Shown here piece by piece: positions 36,203-46,981 of a DNA stretch of 64,000 bases. The translations under genes and the position numbers were made by a program. The stretch comes from Leucogyrophana mollusca. Taxonomy: Eukaryota > Basidiomycota > Agaricomycetes > Boletales. Where the stretch lies: the NCBI GenBank assembly GCA_021014945.1, contig MU266346.1, forward strand, positions 124,001 to 188,000, written 5' to 3'. The notes beneath the pieces are model-generated. The model saw nothing but the letters and a program-made list of their open reading frames with translations. It was not told the DNA's origin and did not search any database. Each line of letters starts with the position of its first letter. Position 1 is the first letter of the stretch.

Positions 36203-38095
36203 TCAAGGAATCTTGGTGGCTGTCCAGAACGCCGTGCGATAGACGTAGCCAAGCATTGACTGCGAGTTACTCGTATATGTCGTGTCTATTGTCCGCTCAT
36301 TCTGCGGGAAAATATTTTAGTGGGCGGTGATATCGCAGAATATGATCAAGCAACCAACAGATATCTCAAAGCCTATTTTGCGGGCGAGAACTTTGACCTC
36401 CTCAAGATCCAGCTCGACGGACGGATCGTTGGTAGCATTGTTCTCGAAATGCCACAGCAGCGGACCTATACGAAACACGTTGTCAACGGATTTGATCCAG
36501 CCATATGTTCGTGATGAAATACCTAGGTTGATCCAAACACCACCGGGAGCCAAGATGCGATGAATGATACGCAGGTAATTCACAATATTCTTTGCCTGGA
36601 GCAAGCTTCAAAACGCAATCAGCTAACAAAGGCATGTTACTTACTGTGTCGATGAAGAAGCAAGTCAGAACCGCATCCCACTGACCGGACTGAGGCTCTT
36701 GCTCGTTGCAATCTCCGTCCTCGGCACCGTATATCTCCTCGAAGTCTCCTGCAGATGACGATCAGAATAATGAGCGATGCGTTCCGACCAAAGATACCAA
36801 CCAGCGACAAGAGAGAAGTCGGATCCGGCCGGGAGTGAGGATGGTAGGACGTCGGGTATCCTCACCGGTCGCAGCATCGCATCGCGAGATGTAACATTAG
36901 AAAACGAGTGAACGTAGGGATAAATGGTATGCTGCCCAATTTGATCCGTTCTGCGCAGGCGAGTTGATTCCACGAGAAATGAAACGATAGATACGACGCA
37001 CTTATTGAGAATCAAGTATGATGCGAGGAGCATATAATGAGAGAACTCATTACCCTGACATGCAAACCCTAAGACAAGAGCGAAAGCAAATTAAGACTGA
37101 ATGCATCCAGTTGAGGCAAATACCGACCTAGGCTTGCAATATCGTAGGCCAATCGGCCTAAGCCAGCACCGGGAACAAGGACTCTGAAATTTCGTCTGAT
37201 ACTATTGGGTTAGGGAGACACCACGAAATCTGGGGAAGACAATGCACCTCTCGTTTGGTGGTATATCAGAGAAATGTGCGACCAGTGCGTCTTTCATCGG
37301 CTTGTAAGAAGCCTCGCGCTCTTCTGATCCCTAAAATGAAGTGAGAACGACCGACCACATACACATCAGCAACGAACCTCTTCACTCCAGTCGCGTACAA
37401 ATTGCTTGAGGGTACTGGATGCGACACGGCACAAAAAATGAGACTGTCGCCCAATGGAATGACCGGTCAGAAAGACCAAAACAAACCTTCTTAGCTTGTC
37501 CATGTCAAAATCCGTAGGTCGATATTTCCCATGACGTTTCTTCGTGCTCGTCGGGTCCACGATATAAGCTTCATGGCCCCCATTGTGATCATGTGAGTGG
37601 CCTGGTCCATGATGGGAGTGACTGTGCGAGTGCGAGTGTGAGCGTCCTGAAAGACAAAAGTCCATACAAAGGGTTGTGAGTAGATAGCACAACGAGTAGA
37701 ACAGACCTTCGGTGGATATTTCGGGATTGATGAGCTCTTGCTGCTCACCATCGAGATCCTGAGATGGCAAATCATGGCCAAAAATCTCAGGATTCGCGAC
37801 GATTTGTTTCAAAAATTCCGCGTTGATGAGGATAGCTTTATCAACTTCTTGGAGTTTTTGTCTGTAACCGATGATGTCAAGAAGCTCTTTATCGCTGTGA
37901 GGGAGCGTGTAAAGATCCTTTCGCCGCCGATTGTTAGCTGCTAGCTGTGGAGACGAGTCAGCGAGTGTTTATTGAGAGTATCTATTCTAAGATTATATTT
38001 ACCGAGTACTGAGCATACTGTTGGAAGGTCGTAACAACATTCGCAAAGTGAATTTGTTCTTCTTCGACGTCCGATTCTGAGAAGTTCCGAGCCAT
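36203..38095 (-). CDS. Carnosine N-methyltransferase family protein (N2227/CARNMT1-like)
   Basis: The family transfers methyl from SAM to the imidazole N of carnosine (giving anserine) or to histidine in peptides and proteins. ATG is at 38093-38095 (MARNFSESDVEEEQIHFANV), stop TGA at 36203-36205, with about nine exons. Key motifs are HFANVVTTFQQYAQYS, RRNFRVLVPGAGLGRLAYDI (motif I), CQGNEFSHYMLLASYLILN, GQWDAVLTCFFIDTAKNIV, GGVWINLGPLLWHFE and the C-terminal NERTIDTTYT...MLGYVYRTAFWTATK. All family landmarks are intact. An unusual histidine-rich insert (HSHSHSHSHHGPGHSHDH, about 37572-37640) lies between the N-terminal helices and the catalytic domain. It resembles the metal-binding loops of zinc transporters. 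Confidence 0.92.
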
Positions 38096-38638
38096 GGAGA
38101 TGTTCGGGAGGAGGCTAATATTTGTATTTGTTTGCCTAAAACCCTTGTCACTTAAAACGCGTGACGTCACGCGTCAGCCGGCACTCTGTGACTCGACTAG
38201 AGAGCAGTTCGACTCATGCAAGCTCTAACATTCACACCTCGAATGAAGGTGATCAGAGAGCCCAAAGCACCAAAGAAATAATAAGATTACGCCCCTCGGA
38301 CAGGAGAAGCGGGTTGCTTCCCCACGCAACGCATTACTGCGTCCTCGCTGAGCAACTCTTGGCTGAATTGAATCGATGTTCCTCACCTTAAGGATATGTG
38401 TAGCCGTACGTAGCGAGCGAAACTATACAACCCCTAAGGATGTCGGATTTTAGTGATCTCGTGCCGTCGTCTCGTTTAGGTCGCATATCTGAACGTTGAA
38501 TTATGCATGGGTGCAGTATCTAGTGAATGTGACAAGAAAGTCCTCGCTCCAAGATATACATATGCCGAGGCCACCGATACAACAAGGAAGGGGAGGGTCA
38601 ACACAAAGATAGAACGGACAATGCACTCGGTGCACAGG
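38096..38638. other. Intergenic region, CARNMT-like promoter / AMSH 3' flank
   Basis: The 543-base gap between two co-directional genes should contain the promoter of the carnosine methyltransferase. The methyltransferase ATG at 38095 is preceded by GC-rich tandem-like CGCGTGACGTCACGCGTC sequence at about 38158-38175. This palindrome contains a TGACGTCA core (CRE/bZIP-type site). Confidence 0.45.
38158..38175. promoter_or_regulatory. Palindromic TGACGTCA (CRE-like) site upstream of CARNMT-like gene
   Basis: The bases around 38161-38168 read TGACGTCA inside a longer imperfect palindrome (ACGCGTGACGTCACGCGT). They lie about 65 bases upstream of the ATG of the carnosine methyltransferase gene. 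TGACGTCA is the classical binding site of CREB/ATF-type bZIP factors. Its position immediately upstream of a start codon makes function plausible but not shown. Confidence 0.5.
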
Positions 38639-41301
38639 CTACCGCAAATCAACGATCTCAAGTGGTACATCCTTCATTTGGACATGGCCCTTGTCGGCAT
38701 CCTAGAGACACAGTGAGTAATTGTTATCAGCACGAAACGTATGATTGCAACGCACCGTGTATATTGGAAGGTCAGGGTGCGGGTGGAAGGCCTCTTTTGC
38801 GTTGCAACTCAAAATTGTCTGCAACCCCGGAGGGTCCGTCAGCCGGAAGATACCAAAGCTGCGAAGCAAAGTCGTGAATTAATGAAACACTCAAAAACTC
38901 CACCTAATGATACTTTGACGTACTTGGGAGTAGATTTAGGTGCGCAGACAACCGCAAATGATTCGGGAAGCATACGCTGGAAACCAGAATGGGTGTGCAA
39001 GTCTACTGACGACATGAAACCTGCAAATGACGATGAATATGCGACAAGGCCCTCGAATCAGGGGACTATACTCACATGACTGCGAAGGGTGAGTATGAAT
39101 CTGATGAAGCAACCGTCAGAACACGACCAGAGCATGAGACTTCGTAATCGACTCACCCAGCCCAGCGTAATCAGAGATCTCTCCTCTGTAAACTGCATGA
39201 CAAGTTCTTCCTCGTCCATTGTACACGTATCGCTCGTGGAGTGTTGCTTCGGTATAAGCAGCGTAGTAACAACGAACTTGTTGCCTTTATCTTTCCCCAG
39301 CAAAAGACCACATGTCTCACGGTTGCGTGATGTATTGAGTGAAGCGATGGATAAGAACCGAGGGAGACATTCGCGGGGCAAGCTAACGCTCTTGAGGTCC
39401 GGCGTCGGGTCTGCGGCTTTCGGGTTCTGTGGGCGAATAATGCGTGCCGACTCCTGGGAAGCAGTGCGATACCGATCTCCGTCTGCATGGTGCAATGGAG
39501 GCTGAGGAGGCGGGGGTGCACTTTGTGGATTCTTTGAGAGAATGCTGTAACCAGATTGCGGCGGAGGTGCTGGGAGGGCTGGACGGCGCTCCGGCGTCGA
39601 GCCCTGCCCTGGGTGCGTCGCGTACGAATATGCTGCAGATTGATGAGGTATGACGGGTGCAGATGGATTCGGTAGAAGTTCTGAAGAGTAGAGATTACTT
39701 GGGGCGGTATGATGAGACGTGGAAGCTTCCGGGATAAATAATAGGGAGGAAGGAGCCAAATTTGGCGGCTTGATGCTTGGATATGTGAACATGGACTGCA
39801 AGGATGGCGCGTAGCCCTGTTTGAGTTGATGCTGGGACATGAGCTGTGGGTAACGTATGTGACCGTCTGGTGGTGCTGGGGAAGTGGTCGTAACTGGGGC
39901 AGGATATGCAAGGCTGAAAAAAAACAGAAAAAAAAAATGTGATCAACGCATGTCAAACACGTTGTAAATGCACGTACGTTCTTGGAGGACCAGTTGGAGT
40001 AGTACTTGCTTGATTTCTGGCGCGTGGCGGTTAGCTATTACCACGACGTCAGATGGACATTCACACCTTGTAGGGCTCTCTAACGGCATGGGAAGAGGTG
40101 TACTAGCACCTTGAGGGTTTGTATCGATGAAAGGCGACCGTTGACTGCTGACCGCGGTAGGCGCAGGCATTGTGGATGGTGATGGAACAAGACTGCGCCG
40201 TGCTACACGGGACGCAGCCTCGGCTTCTTCTTGGCGTCTCGCAATGCCTTCCTGCTCCCGCTTCCGACGCTGTCTCACGCCCTCCTCCTCTCTCCGTTTG
40301 AGCTCGTCCTGGTACCTGAAGGCTTCGGATTCCCTTCTACGCTCATCCGCACTCACCGGCGTCACTGGCTCAGACCTCTCGCCCTCATGTCGTGATCTCC
40401 TTGAAAAGTTTGATTCTTGAGTGGAAAGGTTCGCCGCTCGCCTTGCTGCAGCAATGGCGTCATCTTTCTTCCTATTCTCTGTGTCAATCTGAAGACGTGC
40501 AAGGTGTTCTCCCATTCTAGCCTCTTGCCGTTGCCGTTGATCTGCCTCTGCGGCTCTGCGACGTGCATCTTCCTTTCTCTGCTCCATCATCCTTTGCTCT
40601 TCTCGTTCTCGCCTACGGTCTGACGCCTCCTTTCGCGCAGCCTCTTGTGCTGACCATCCCGAATCATCTTGTGGCGCACGTCTGTCGGTGTCGTGTCTCC
40701 TGGATTCTTCATGTCTCCCAGCGTCTACATGACTGGTAGTCGTTCTTGGACGAGTAGCTTCTTCGGGGTTCTGTGCGAGCCACCTCTCATACCGATCAAC
40801 AAGAGTAGGCTTTAGTTCACTAAGACTATCAAGTATGTTCTGACCATTCTGTTGAAACGTGTTAGTCACGCTGCAAACGACAAGTAGAACGACTGCACAG
40901 CGAGCAGAACTGGAAATATTGGAGCAGAGATAGACTCTTGTGGCACCGTATCCCAAGGATCGGCGAAGGTTCGGGATGAAAGTACTCACAAGACCAAGGT
41001 TGTGACGCTGGGTCGAAGTTAAGAGTGTATAATATTCCTTGTGTGTAGGCAGCTTTTCCAGTATGATAGTTGCAGCCTTAGCATATTCTGAAAAGGCCGA
41101 CTCGAAATCGCCGGCCTCCGCGTACGCTCTGCCTGCCTTCCGAAATGTGTCAGCAGTCTTCAACCATTGCTTGAGGCCTTTCGATGGGTCCCATAGACCC
41201 GAGAGCGCACGATCAGCGAGCTCAGCAATGGAAGGTGGCCGTCTGGTTGTGTTAACTTGTCGTGGCGACGGGCGGCGTGCTGAAGAAGGTGCAGAGCTCA
41301 T
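38639..41301 (-). CDS. AMSH/STAMBP-like JAMM metallo-deubiquitinase
   Basis: Zinc-dependent, K63-preferring deubiquitinase of the ESCRT/endosome pathway. ATG at 41299-41301 ([15 protein letters not shown]) is preferred over the upstream non-ATG extension. The N-terminal USP8-dimerisation/MIT-like helical domain ([20 protein letters not shown]) is followed by a long charged coiled coil ([20 protein letters not shown]). A proline-rich linker leads to the MPN+ domain: [11 protein letters not shown], then [23 protein letters not shown]. The JAMM residues (Glu, His-x-His, Ser-x-x-Asp) are complete once two introns near 39060-39160 are removed. The end is [12 protein letters not shown]...VPLEIVDLR with stop at 38639-38641. 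Length is about 700 residues, and the coiled coil is longer than in animal AMSH. It is divergent from the GT90 gene. Confidence 0.92.
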
Positions 41302-41678
41302 GATCAAGAGAAACAAGAGAGAGCGTTTGGCCGCGCAGCTCCCTACTACGAACCTACTTTCTATATATGGCCGCCACTCTCGTTACTGCGGCGGTACTAG
41401 TGGCAACAGCACCCGGCGCCACTGTGCAAAAGCCTTTGGCTTTGACTCGCCTTTGCCAACTATATTTTTGCTGAGTCTATTCGCAAATCGGTGGCCAGAT
41501 AGCCTTTAATCGTATCTCATGAGCTCGCACAACCTTTCGTTTGGTTTATTGTGCTCTCCGAGTCATTGCGATCAACCCGGCTGCCAATCGGCCTTTGCCG
41601 AGGAGGATGTTGCTCGGGTTATGCGGTTGAAACCGATGGCTTCGCAGTGACTTTACGTTCTAATAGCAAGGACCATCC
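41302..41678. promoter_or_regulatory. Shared divergent promoter region, AMSH-like / GT90
   Basis: The 377 bases between two opposite start codons must carry both promoters. TATATA occurs at about 41360 near the AMSH side. There is no further gene. Confidence 0.55.
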
Positions 41679-43927
41679 ATGCGACCGCTGAGCAAAAGCG
41701 ATGGGTGGGCTTCCAGAAAGCGCGGGTGGATATTCATAGTCTGTGTTTTCATCTTTTTCATGCAGGCAGGCCTGTTTGCTGGACGGAGAGACCACACAGC
41801 AGCAACGGATTCCAACTCGCGCAGAAGCTGGTTCTCCGGCACTACGAAATGGATTCCATTTGTCAGATCCGGCACTCGAAATATTCCAATAGAGCATCCC
41901 ATACCGAAGCTTATGGAGGACGCGGAGGAAAAGTACAAAAACCTTTTGGCAAAGCAGAGCAAGACGCTTGGGGCTGCTGTTGCTGAATACAGACGGCGCT
42001 ATAAGCACGATCCTCCGCGTGGCTTCGATGAGTGGTGGACGTTTGCACAAGAAAACAACGTCAAACTAGTCGACGAGTACGACTTGCTGATGGAGGACAT
42101 GGCGCCGTTTTGGAATCTGACTGGCGAAGAGTTACGGCGCAGGGCTTTACAAGTAAGTGTATTTGTTTCTGTGTTTTCTTTTGCTAAGACATCATGGCCA
42201 ATCTCTTCTTTGAAGGTTGGGCAGCTTCCATCCATCGATCTTGTTCGCATAAATGCGGGTAACATTGAGGACGTTCGGATCGAGAAAGCGTACAAAGACA
42301 CCGAACGTGGTCACAGATCACTTGGGTTCCGACGGCTGCTTGAAAAGTTTGCGCACAAGGTATGTTCATCCCGTTGTCGTGCCGTGAGCTACATGGAAAT
42401 ACCATCCATTAGTTACCGGACATGGATTTTCCCATCAATGCCAAAGCTGAGGGTCGGGTCCTGGTCCCCTGGGAGCATCGGAACTTCCCCAACCTCACCC
42501 TACAAGATTCTTCGGGTCAGCTCTACCGTTACAATTTGATTACATTCAACTAATCTTGGACAGGTGGCATTGAGTCCATGTTGGGCACCAATCTTTCCCC
42601 GGACTGGAAGGGGCAAGGAAGCGTGTGGGAGGCATATCGTCGTACCTGCCCTCCTGACTCTGCCGCGCGCCGTCTATATAGCTCATATCGCAATCCTCTG
42701 TCCGAGAATGCTAAAGTCCTTTTCGGCCCGGTTCCAAGTGCGGGCGATGACTTCACATTTTCGCCCACACTCGATGATGATTTCGACTTCTGCCAGTACC
42801 CCTGGGCGCATTATTCTCAAGGTCACTTTTTCTCCGATTGGCGGACAATACCGGTATTATACCCTGTCTTTTCACCTGCGAAGGCGAAGGGTTTCTCGGA
42901 CATCAAGATCCCAAGTCATTACTACCATGGGCAGAACAAGCGCTACACATACGGCTGGGACTCAGTCAATCTTGAGCCTAAAGAGGTCGACGATATGGAA
43001 GTTCCATGGGAGGAAAAAAGTGAAGTCATATTTTGGCGGGGTGCCACGACTGGTGGCGGAAGTACGCCATCGGGCTTCTCGCCGAGCTACCAACGTCACA
43101 GGTGCTGCTGCTCATCGGCTCTGTAGCTCCTTCGCTCGCTAACCTATAGCTAGGTTCCTCCGAATGGCGAGCGAATCCAACAAAGCAAACCGAACAGTGG
43201 TTTATGCAGACCCTCCCTCAAGCACCAACTACGTATCTGCCGTAGTACCTGTGGCAAAGTTGAATAGCGATATCATGGACGTTGCGTTTGTTTCAGCTGT
43301 AGGAAACTACCCTGGTGGTGAAGAGGCCCTCAGGAAGGATCATCGATTCGGCGACGCCGTTCCGCTTGGCAAGCACTGGGCATACAAATACCTTGTCGAT
43401 CTTGATGGAATGTCGTATTCCGGAAGATTTATGGCGTTTATGGCGTCGGATAGTGCAGTGGTCAAAGCTACGGTTTATGAAGAGTACTTTTCGGATTGGT
43501 TGCAACCGTGGTGTGTGATTTATTCATTTTTGTTTTGGTTGAGTCTGGAGCTCATGGGCAACACATAAGGTTGCATTATATTCCGCTATCGTCATCCTAT
43601 GCGGAGATATACAATATACACGCATACTTCTCTGGAGCTTCCAAATCGACACTAGAATCAGCTAACTCAACGGCTTCACATGATACCCAGAAAAGTCGGT
43701 CAGTAGAGGGTGACAAGCAACTTCGCCGCATAGCGAGAGCAGGGAAGCAATGGAAGAAGACGGTTGGAAGGACTGTTGACATGGAAGGTGCGTTATGAAT
43801 CCTGTTCCATCGACCCCAGCCCTTAACCGCTGACCACTGCGCTGGCACAGCTTATGTGTATAGATTATGTCTGGAGTACGCTCGGCTCTGGGCTGACGAT
43901 CGCGAGTCGATGAGCTTCGCGCTGTGA
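41679..43927 (+). CDS. CAP10-type glycosyltransferase, family GT90
   Basis: Type II Golgi membrane protein of about 620 residues. ATG at 41679 (MRPLSKSDGWASRKRG) is followed by one membrane anchor (WIFIVCVFIFFMQAGLFAG) after a basic cytosolic tip. The lumenal catalytic domain shows EYRRRYKHDPPRGFDEWWTFA, FPNLTLQ, VIFWRGATTGG, FVSAVGNYPGGEEAL, KHWAYKYLVDLDGMSYSGRFMAF and LHYIPLSSSYAEIYN. These are diagnostic of the CAP10/LPS-glucosyltransferase superfamily, which includes fungal capsule and glycan xylosyltransferases. The sugar donor cannot be told from sequence. Stop TGA is at 43925-43927, with about seven exons. Fungi of this group carry several GT90 paralogues. No disabling change was seen. 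Confidence 0.9.
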
Positions 43928-45023
43928 CCTTCACTTTTACACCTTGCTTCATCATATACTGCTAGAACCTAAGGGATAATGTATCGGGGCACATGTATCT
44001 TCAAAATGGACAGCTCTCTCGTTTTTATTGTCTCCTTTGGTGTGGTCTTTCCGACTCTTTGGATGTGTATCTCCGACAACCATGTGCTGTCTTTTCGGAC
44101 CTTGATACGGTGTCCATTAAGGTATGTGCTTGCTCTGATTAGTAGAGACAGAGGTGTTGAGCGATAGGTTCTCGGTTACATGCGGTGTCATGCGGTTTTC
44201 TGTGACTATGCGAGCCAAATGAAGGTGGGTGTGACGTCGTCCGTTTCATTGGGAGAGTCCCAGTCTCTTGGTGACATTCCTCGATCATTCCGGGCAATGG
44301 TCCTGGCATGTTGCTATGTCTATTCCTAATATTACATGGGGCAAGGGTCCGCGGAACCCTGTGTTGAGGAACAGACGGGTTCCCGCTTGGACCTAGTCCC
44401 GGGAACGAAGTCATGAAACTGTTCCATCGACAGGAATGGAGCGTAGCAACACGATTTCTCGTCACCGAAGGTGTTCTTCTCTCGACCATAGCATGGGATC
44501 GCACTGCATCTTGTAAGTTTTTAGCTTTCTTCTTTCACGGCTGCGCATTTGAACCACGCCCTTTCCACGTTGCCTGCTTGTCAGCCATTCATGATTCAAA
44601 CATCCTTGTACGCGGTTGCCAGAGGGCACATATCTCATGTTTGGTCCCTAGTTCACAGTGAAATATCTGCTGTGTATCGATCAAAACCTTTCACCAGCAT
44701 TCAAATTTCGCCAGCTTGACAAACCTCTAGAGTCTGTGTTGTGATATCTTTGGTAGACCATCACACGCACCCATCTTGATCAGTGATTACAGATGGCCCC
44801 TGTTCTCTTTTTGTTTATCGAGCATCAACACGTTGCTTGCGCGTGTCTCCGCCTTGCCAGCGGTGTCAGTACCAGTACATTGTCGTTAACTGGGTTTGGT
44901 CCAAAAGAACGTGGCTCTTTCTGTCTTTGATAACGCAGGGTACAAAATTGGATCCATCCGGCGCTTCACTCCTTCGCTCTCCCCCACAACTTACCTCAAG
45001 CTCTGAGGGCCCCACTGGCCGCC
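43928..45023. other. Intergenic region, no gene recognised
   Basis: 1.1 kb containing the GT90 3' UTR and the leader/promoter of the next gene. A plus-strand frame at 44783-45214 overlaps the start of that gene in another frame and looks spurious. There is no repeat or RNA gene. Confidence 0.45.
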
Positions 45024-46599
45024 ATGCTCCCTCGATCCGTCTTATCCTCACCAACACCATCCGCGGCAAGCCGTCTTTCAGATGGAAGCCGCACCTCAGA
45101 CAATGGTCTTCCATTCCACCGAAATCCCAGTCTTTCCGATTTCGAGATCGAGCGCGCTCCCAAGGTATCCAATGGGGTACCCCGACGGCCGAACTCTCGA
45201 CGTCTTCAGTCTGACTATGGCAACGAGAATGCACTCCGCGCAAGTGTTTCTCGGTTCATTGCAGCTAAAGCACGTCCGTTCTCGGTCGCGGGTCGTATCC
45301 CGATGGATCCCACTGCCCTGGTTCTTTTCTTCCGCTCAAAGGTGCGTTCTTTGGCCTGGAACGAGATGCTTTCGAGCTCAAATATGGCTCGTCAGAGTGG
45401 TATCACCCATTCACTTGATTTCCCCATTGATGTCGACTACGACACTCCTCCCGCGCTGGACGTTCTAATCGCAGCATGTCGGCCACACCCCAAACCTGGT
45501 TATGGCGATTATCCCGATCGCGAGTCGTCGTTTTATCCCCAAAACCTACCTCTGACGGCTACACTCGAGATCGCGAACCACCCGATTCTGGAAGCTGTCC
45601 GTAACTCGCTATTCCCCAACTTGCCCATCGGTCATTACTTGACTGCAATCAGAGATAAGCTTGAGGTGATAGTCAGTGGCGGTAGTATGGCACCACAGCC
45701 ACGGACTCTGCGAAATGATGGCAGAGTTGCGACGGTTGTTGTCACTTTACCTGTGCGCTTTCGAGGCGGCGCCATGATCATCCGCGATGCCGAGGGCGTT
45801 GAAGAGAAGTTCTTTGGAGGAAGCGGAAAGCCCGGTGACATGGAGTGGTCCGCATTTCTGGCCGAGTGCGAGTATGAGGTAGAGCCGATTCAAGAGGGAT
45901 GCAGGATGACTATTTCCTACGCCGTGCATCTAAAGACCTATGGGCCTTCGGTGGACCCGTTGATCACTCCTAGCGAGAACATCCTAGACCTGCTATCCCC
46001 ACTCTTGACCTTGTCAAGAGGTCGCAAGATCGCTTTCTACCTAACCCAGGAATATGGGGTCAATCCGGCGGAGGTTCTGGCAGAATCCTTGGTCCCCCTC
46101 GTGAGTGACAGCACCTGCCATGTGTCCTGCTTTTCTCATGACTGTGATGCAGTTGAAGGGAAGCGACTCCCTTCTGTACCACGCGATGAAGCTTTTCAAA
46201 CTTGCGCCCGAACTTCATTGGGCTGCCGGGGGCTATATCTGGCCCATCGATCGGACAGTGGAGTGCGGGAATGATTTGGCCGAATCCCCCACGGGCGGTA
46301 TTAAGGCTTTCCCGGGAGGCTTCGGCTCACCCACACGAGCATCGTTTTCCCCTCCTCGGAGCACATTCAGCCTCTACGGAGACCCGGAAGAGGACGAGGC
46401 GGAGAGCATGAGGGTCGAGGCTGACCAGCTGCGCTTCAGGGTGCAGGAAAGTGGGGCGATACCCCTCGCAGATGCAGAGATCTTTATTCTCTCGGACTGG
46501 GTCCCGGGACCGATGACGAAGGAGAGGGTCCACTTTGTGTCCAACGGAGAACTCGAGAAACTCATAGTGAACGTCCTCCTGGTCACTTATGTACCATGA
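45024..46599 (+). CDS. 2OG-Fe(II) dioxygenase-fold protein, probably catalytically degenerate
   Basis: Two exons (45024-46100 and 46153-46599) with a 52-base phase-0 intron give 507 residues. The first 80 residues are Ser/Arg-rich. The core looks like the double-stranded beta-helix of fungal prolyl-4-hydroxylase-like proteins: ATVVVTLPVRFRGGAMIIRD, then EWSAFLAECEYEVEPIQEGCRMTISYAVHLKT. In active relatives the second region reads like D-C/V-E-H-E-V with an iron histidine. Here that His position is Tyr (ECEYEV), and I find no H-x-D upstream. The 2OG-binding Arg (GCRMTISY) is retained. The C-terminal part (LLYHAMKLFKLAPELHWAAG) is characteristic of an Agaricomycete family of unknown role. Fold assignment is by pattern only. 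Confidence 0.72.
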
Positions 46600-46981
46600 G
46601 CGTCCGCGCGAACGAACGGGACAGTGCTTTCCAATTGCTTTTTCTTTGGTTTATTCTTTCTGGTTTATCGCGTCATTTGTATCCAAGTATACCTCTGCAA
46701 TGTTTTGTAATCACAAAAGTAGCCCAGTGACTTTGTAACTTTTTCGGTCAACGATGGGGCGATGAGATCGTCGTTCTCAAAAGCCGCTCTTTCGGCACAC
46801 AAACGGCACAAGCCAAGTAATTCGAACTCCGACTTAATTATCGACTGGGAGTGATTTCGTTGGTCGCCGAGCACCACGACGAGCACCTTTGAATTTCGAC
46901 ATCCGACGGATAGCGCTCGCTTGAGTGACCAGCATACTCATCCTCGTTTTCCCTTAATTTTCTGGTCATTTTGTACTCGGC
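46600..46981. other. Intergenic / NDUFS1 promoter region
   Basis: The 382 bases between two co-directional genes hold the 3' UTR of the dioxygenase-fold gene and the promoter of the complex I gene. No gene was recognised. Confidence 0.45.

Noticed and set aside
24153..38095. Classical secondary-metabolite cluster with a core synthase
   Set aside because: No PKS, NRPS, terpene cyclase, prenyltransferase or cluster transcription factor motif is visible on either strand.
39171..39956. Long second minus-strand frame (261 codons) overlapping the AMSH-like gene
   Set aside because: It is a shadow of the low-complexity proline-rich linker; the JAMM-encoding frame is the real one.
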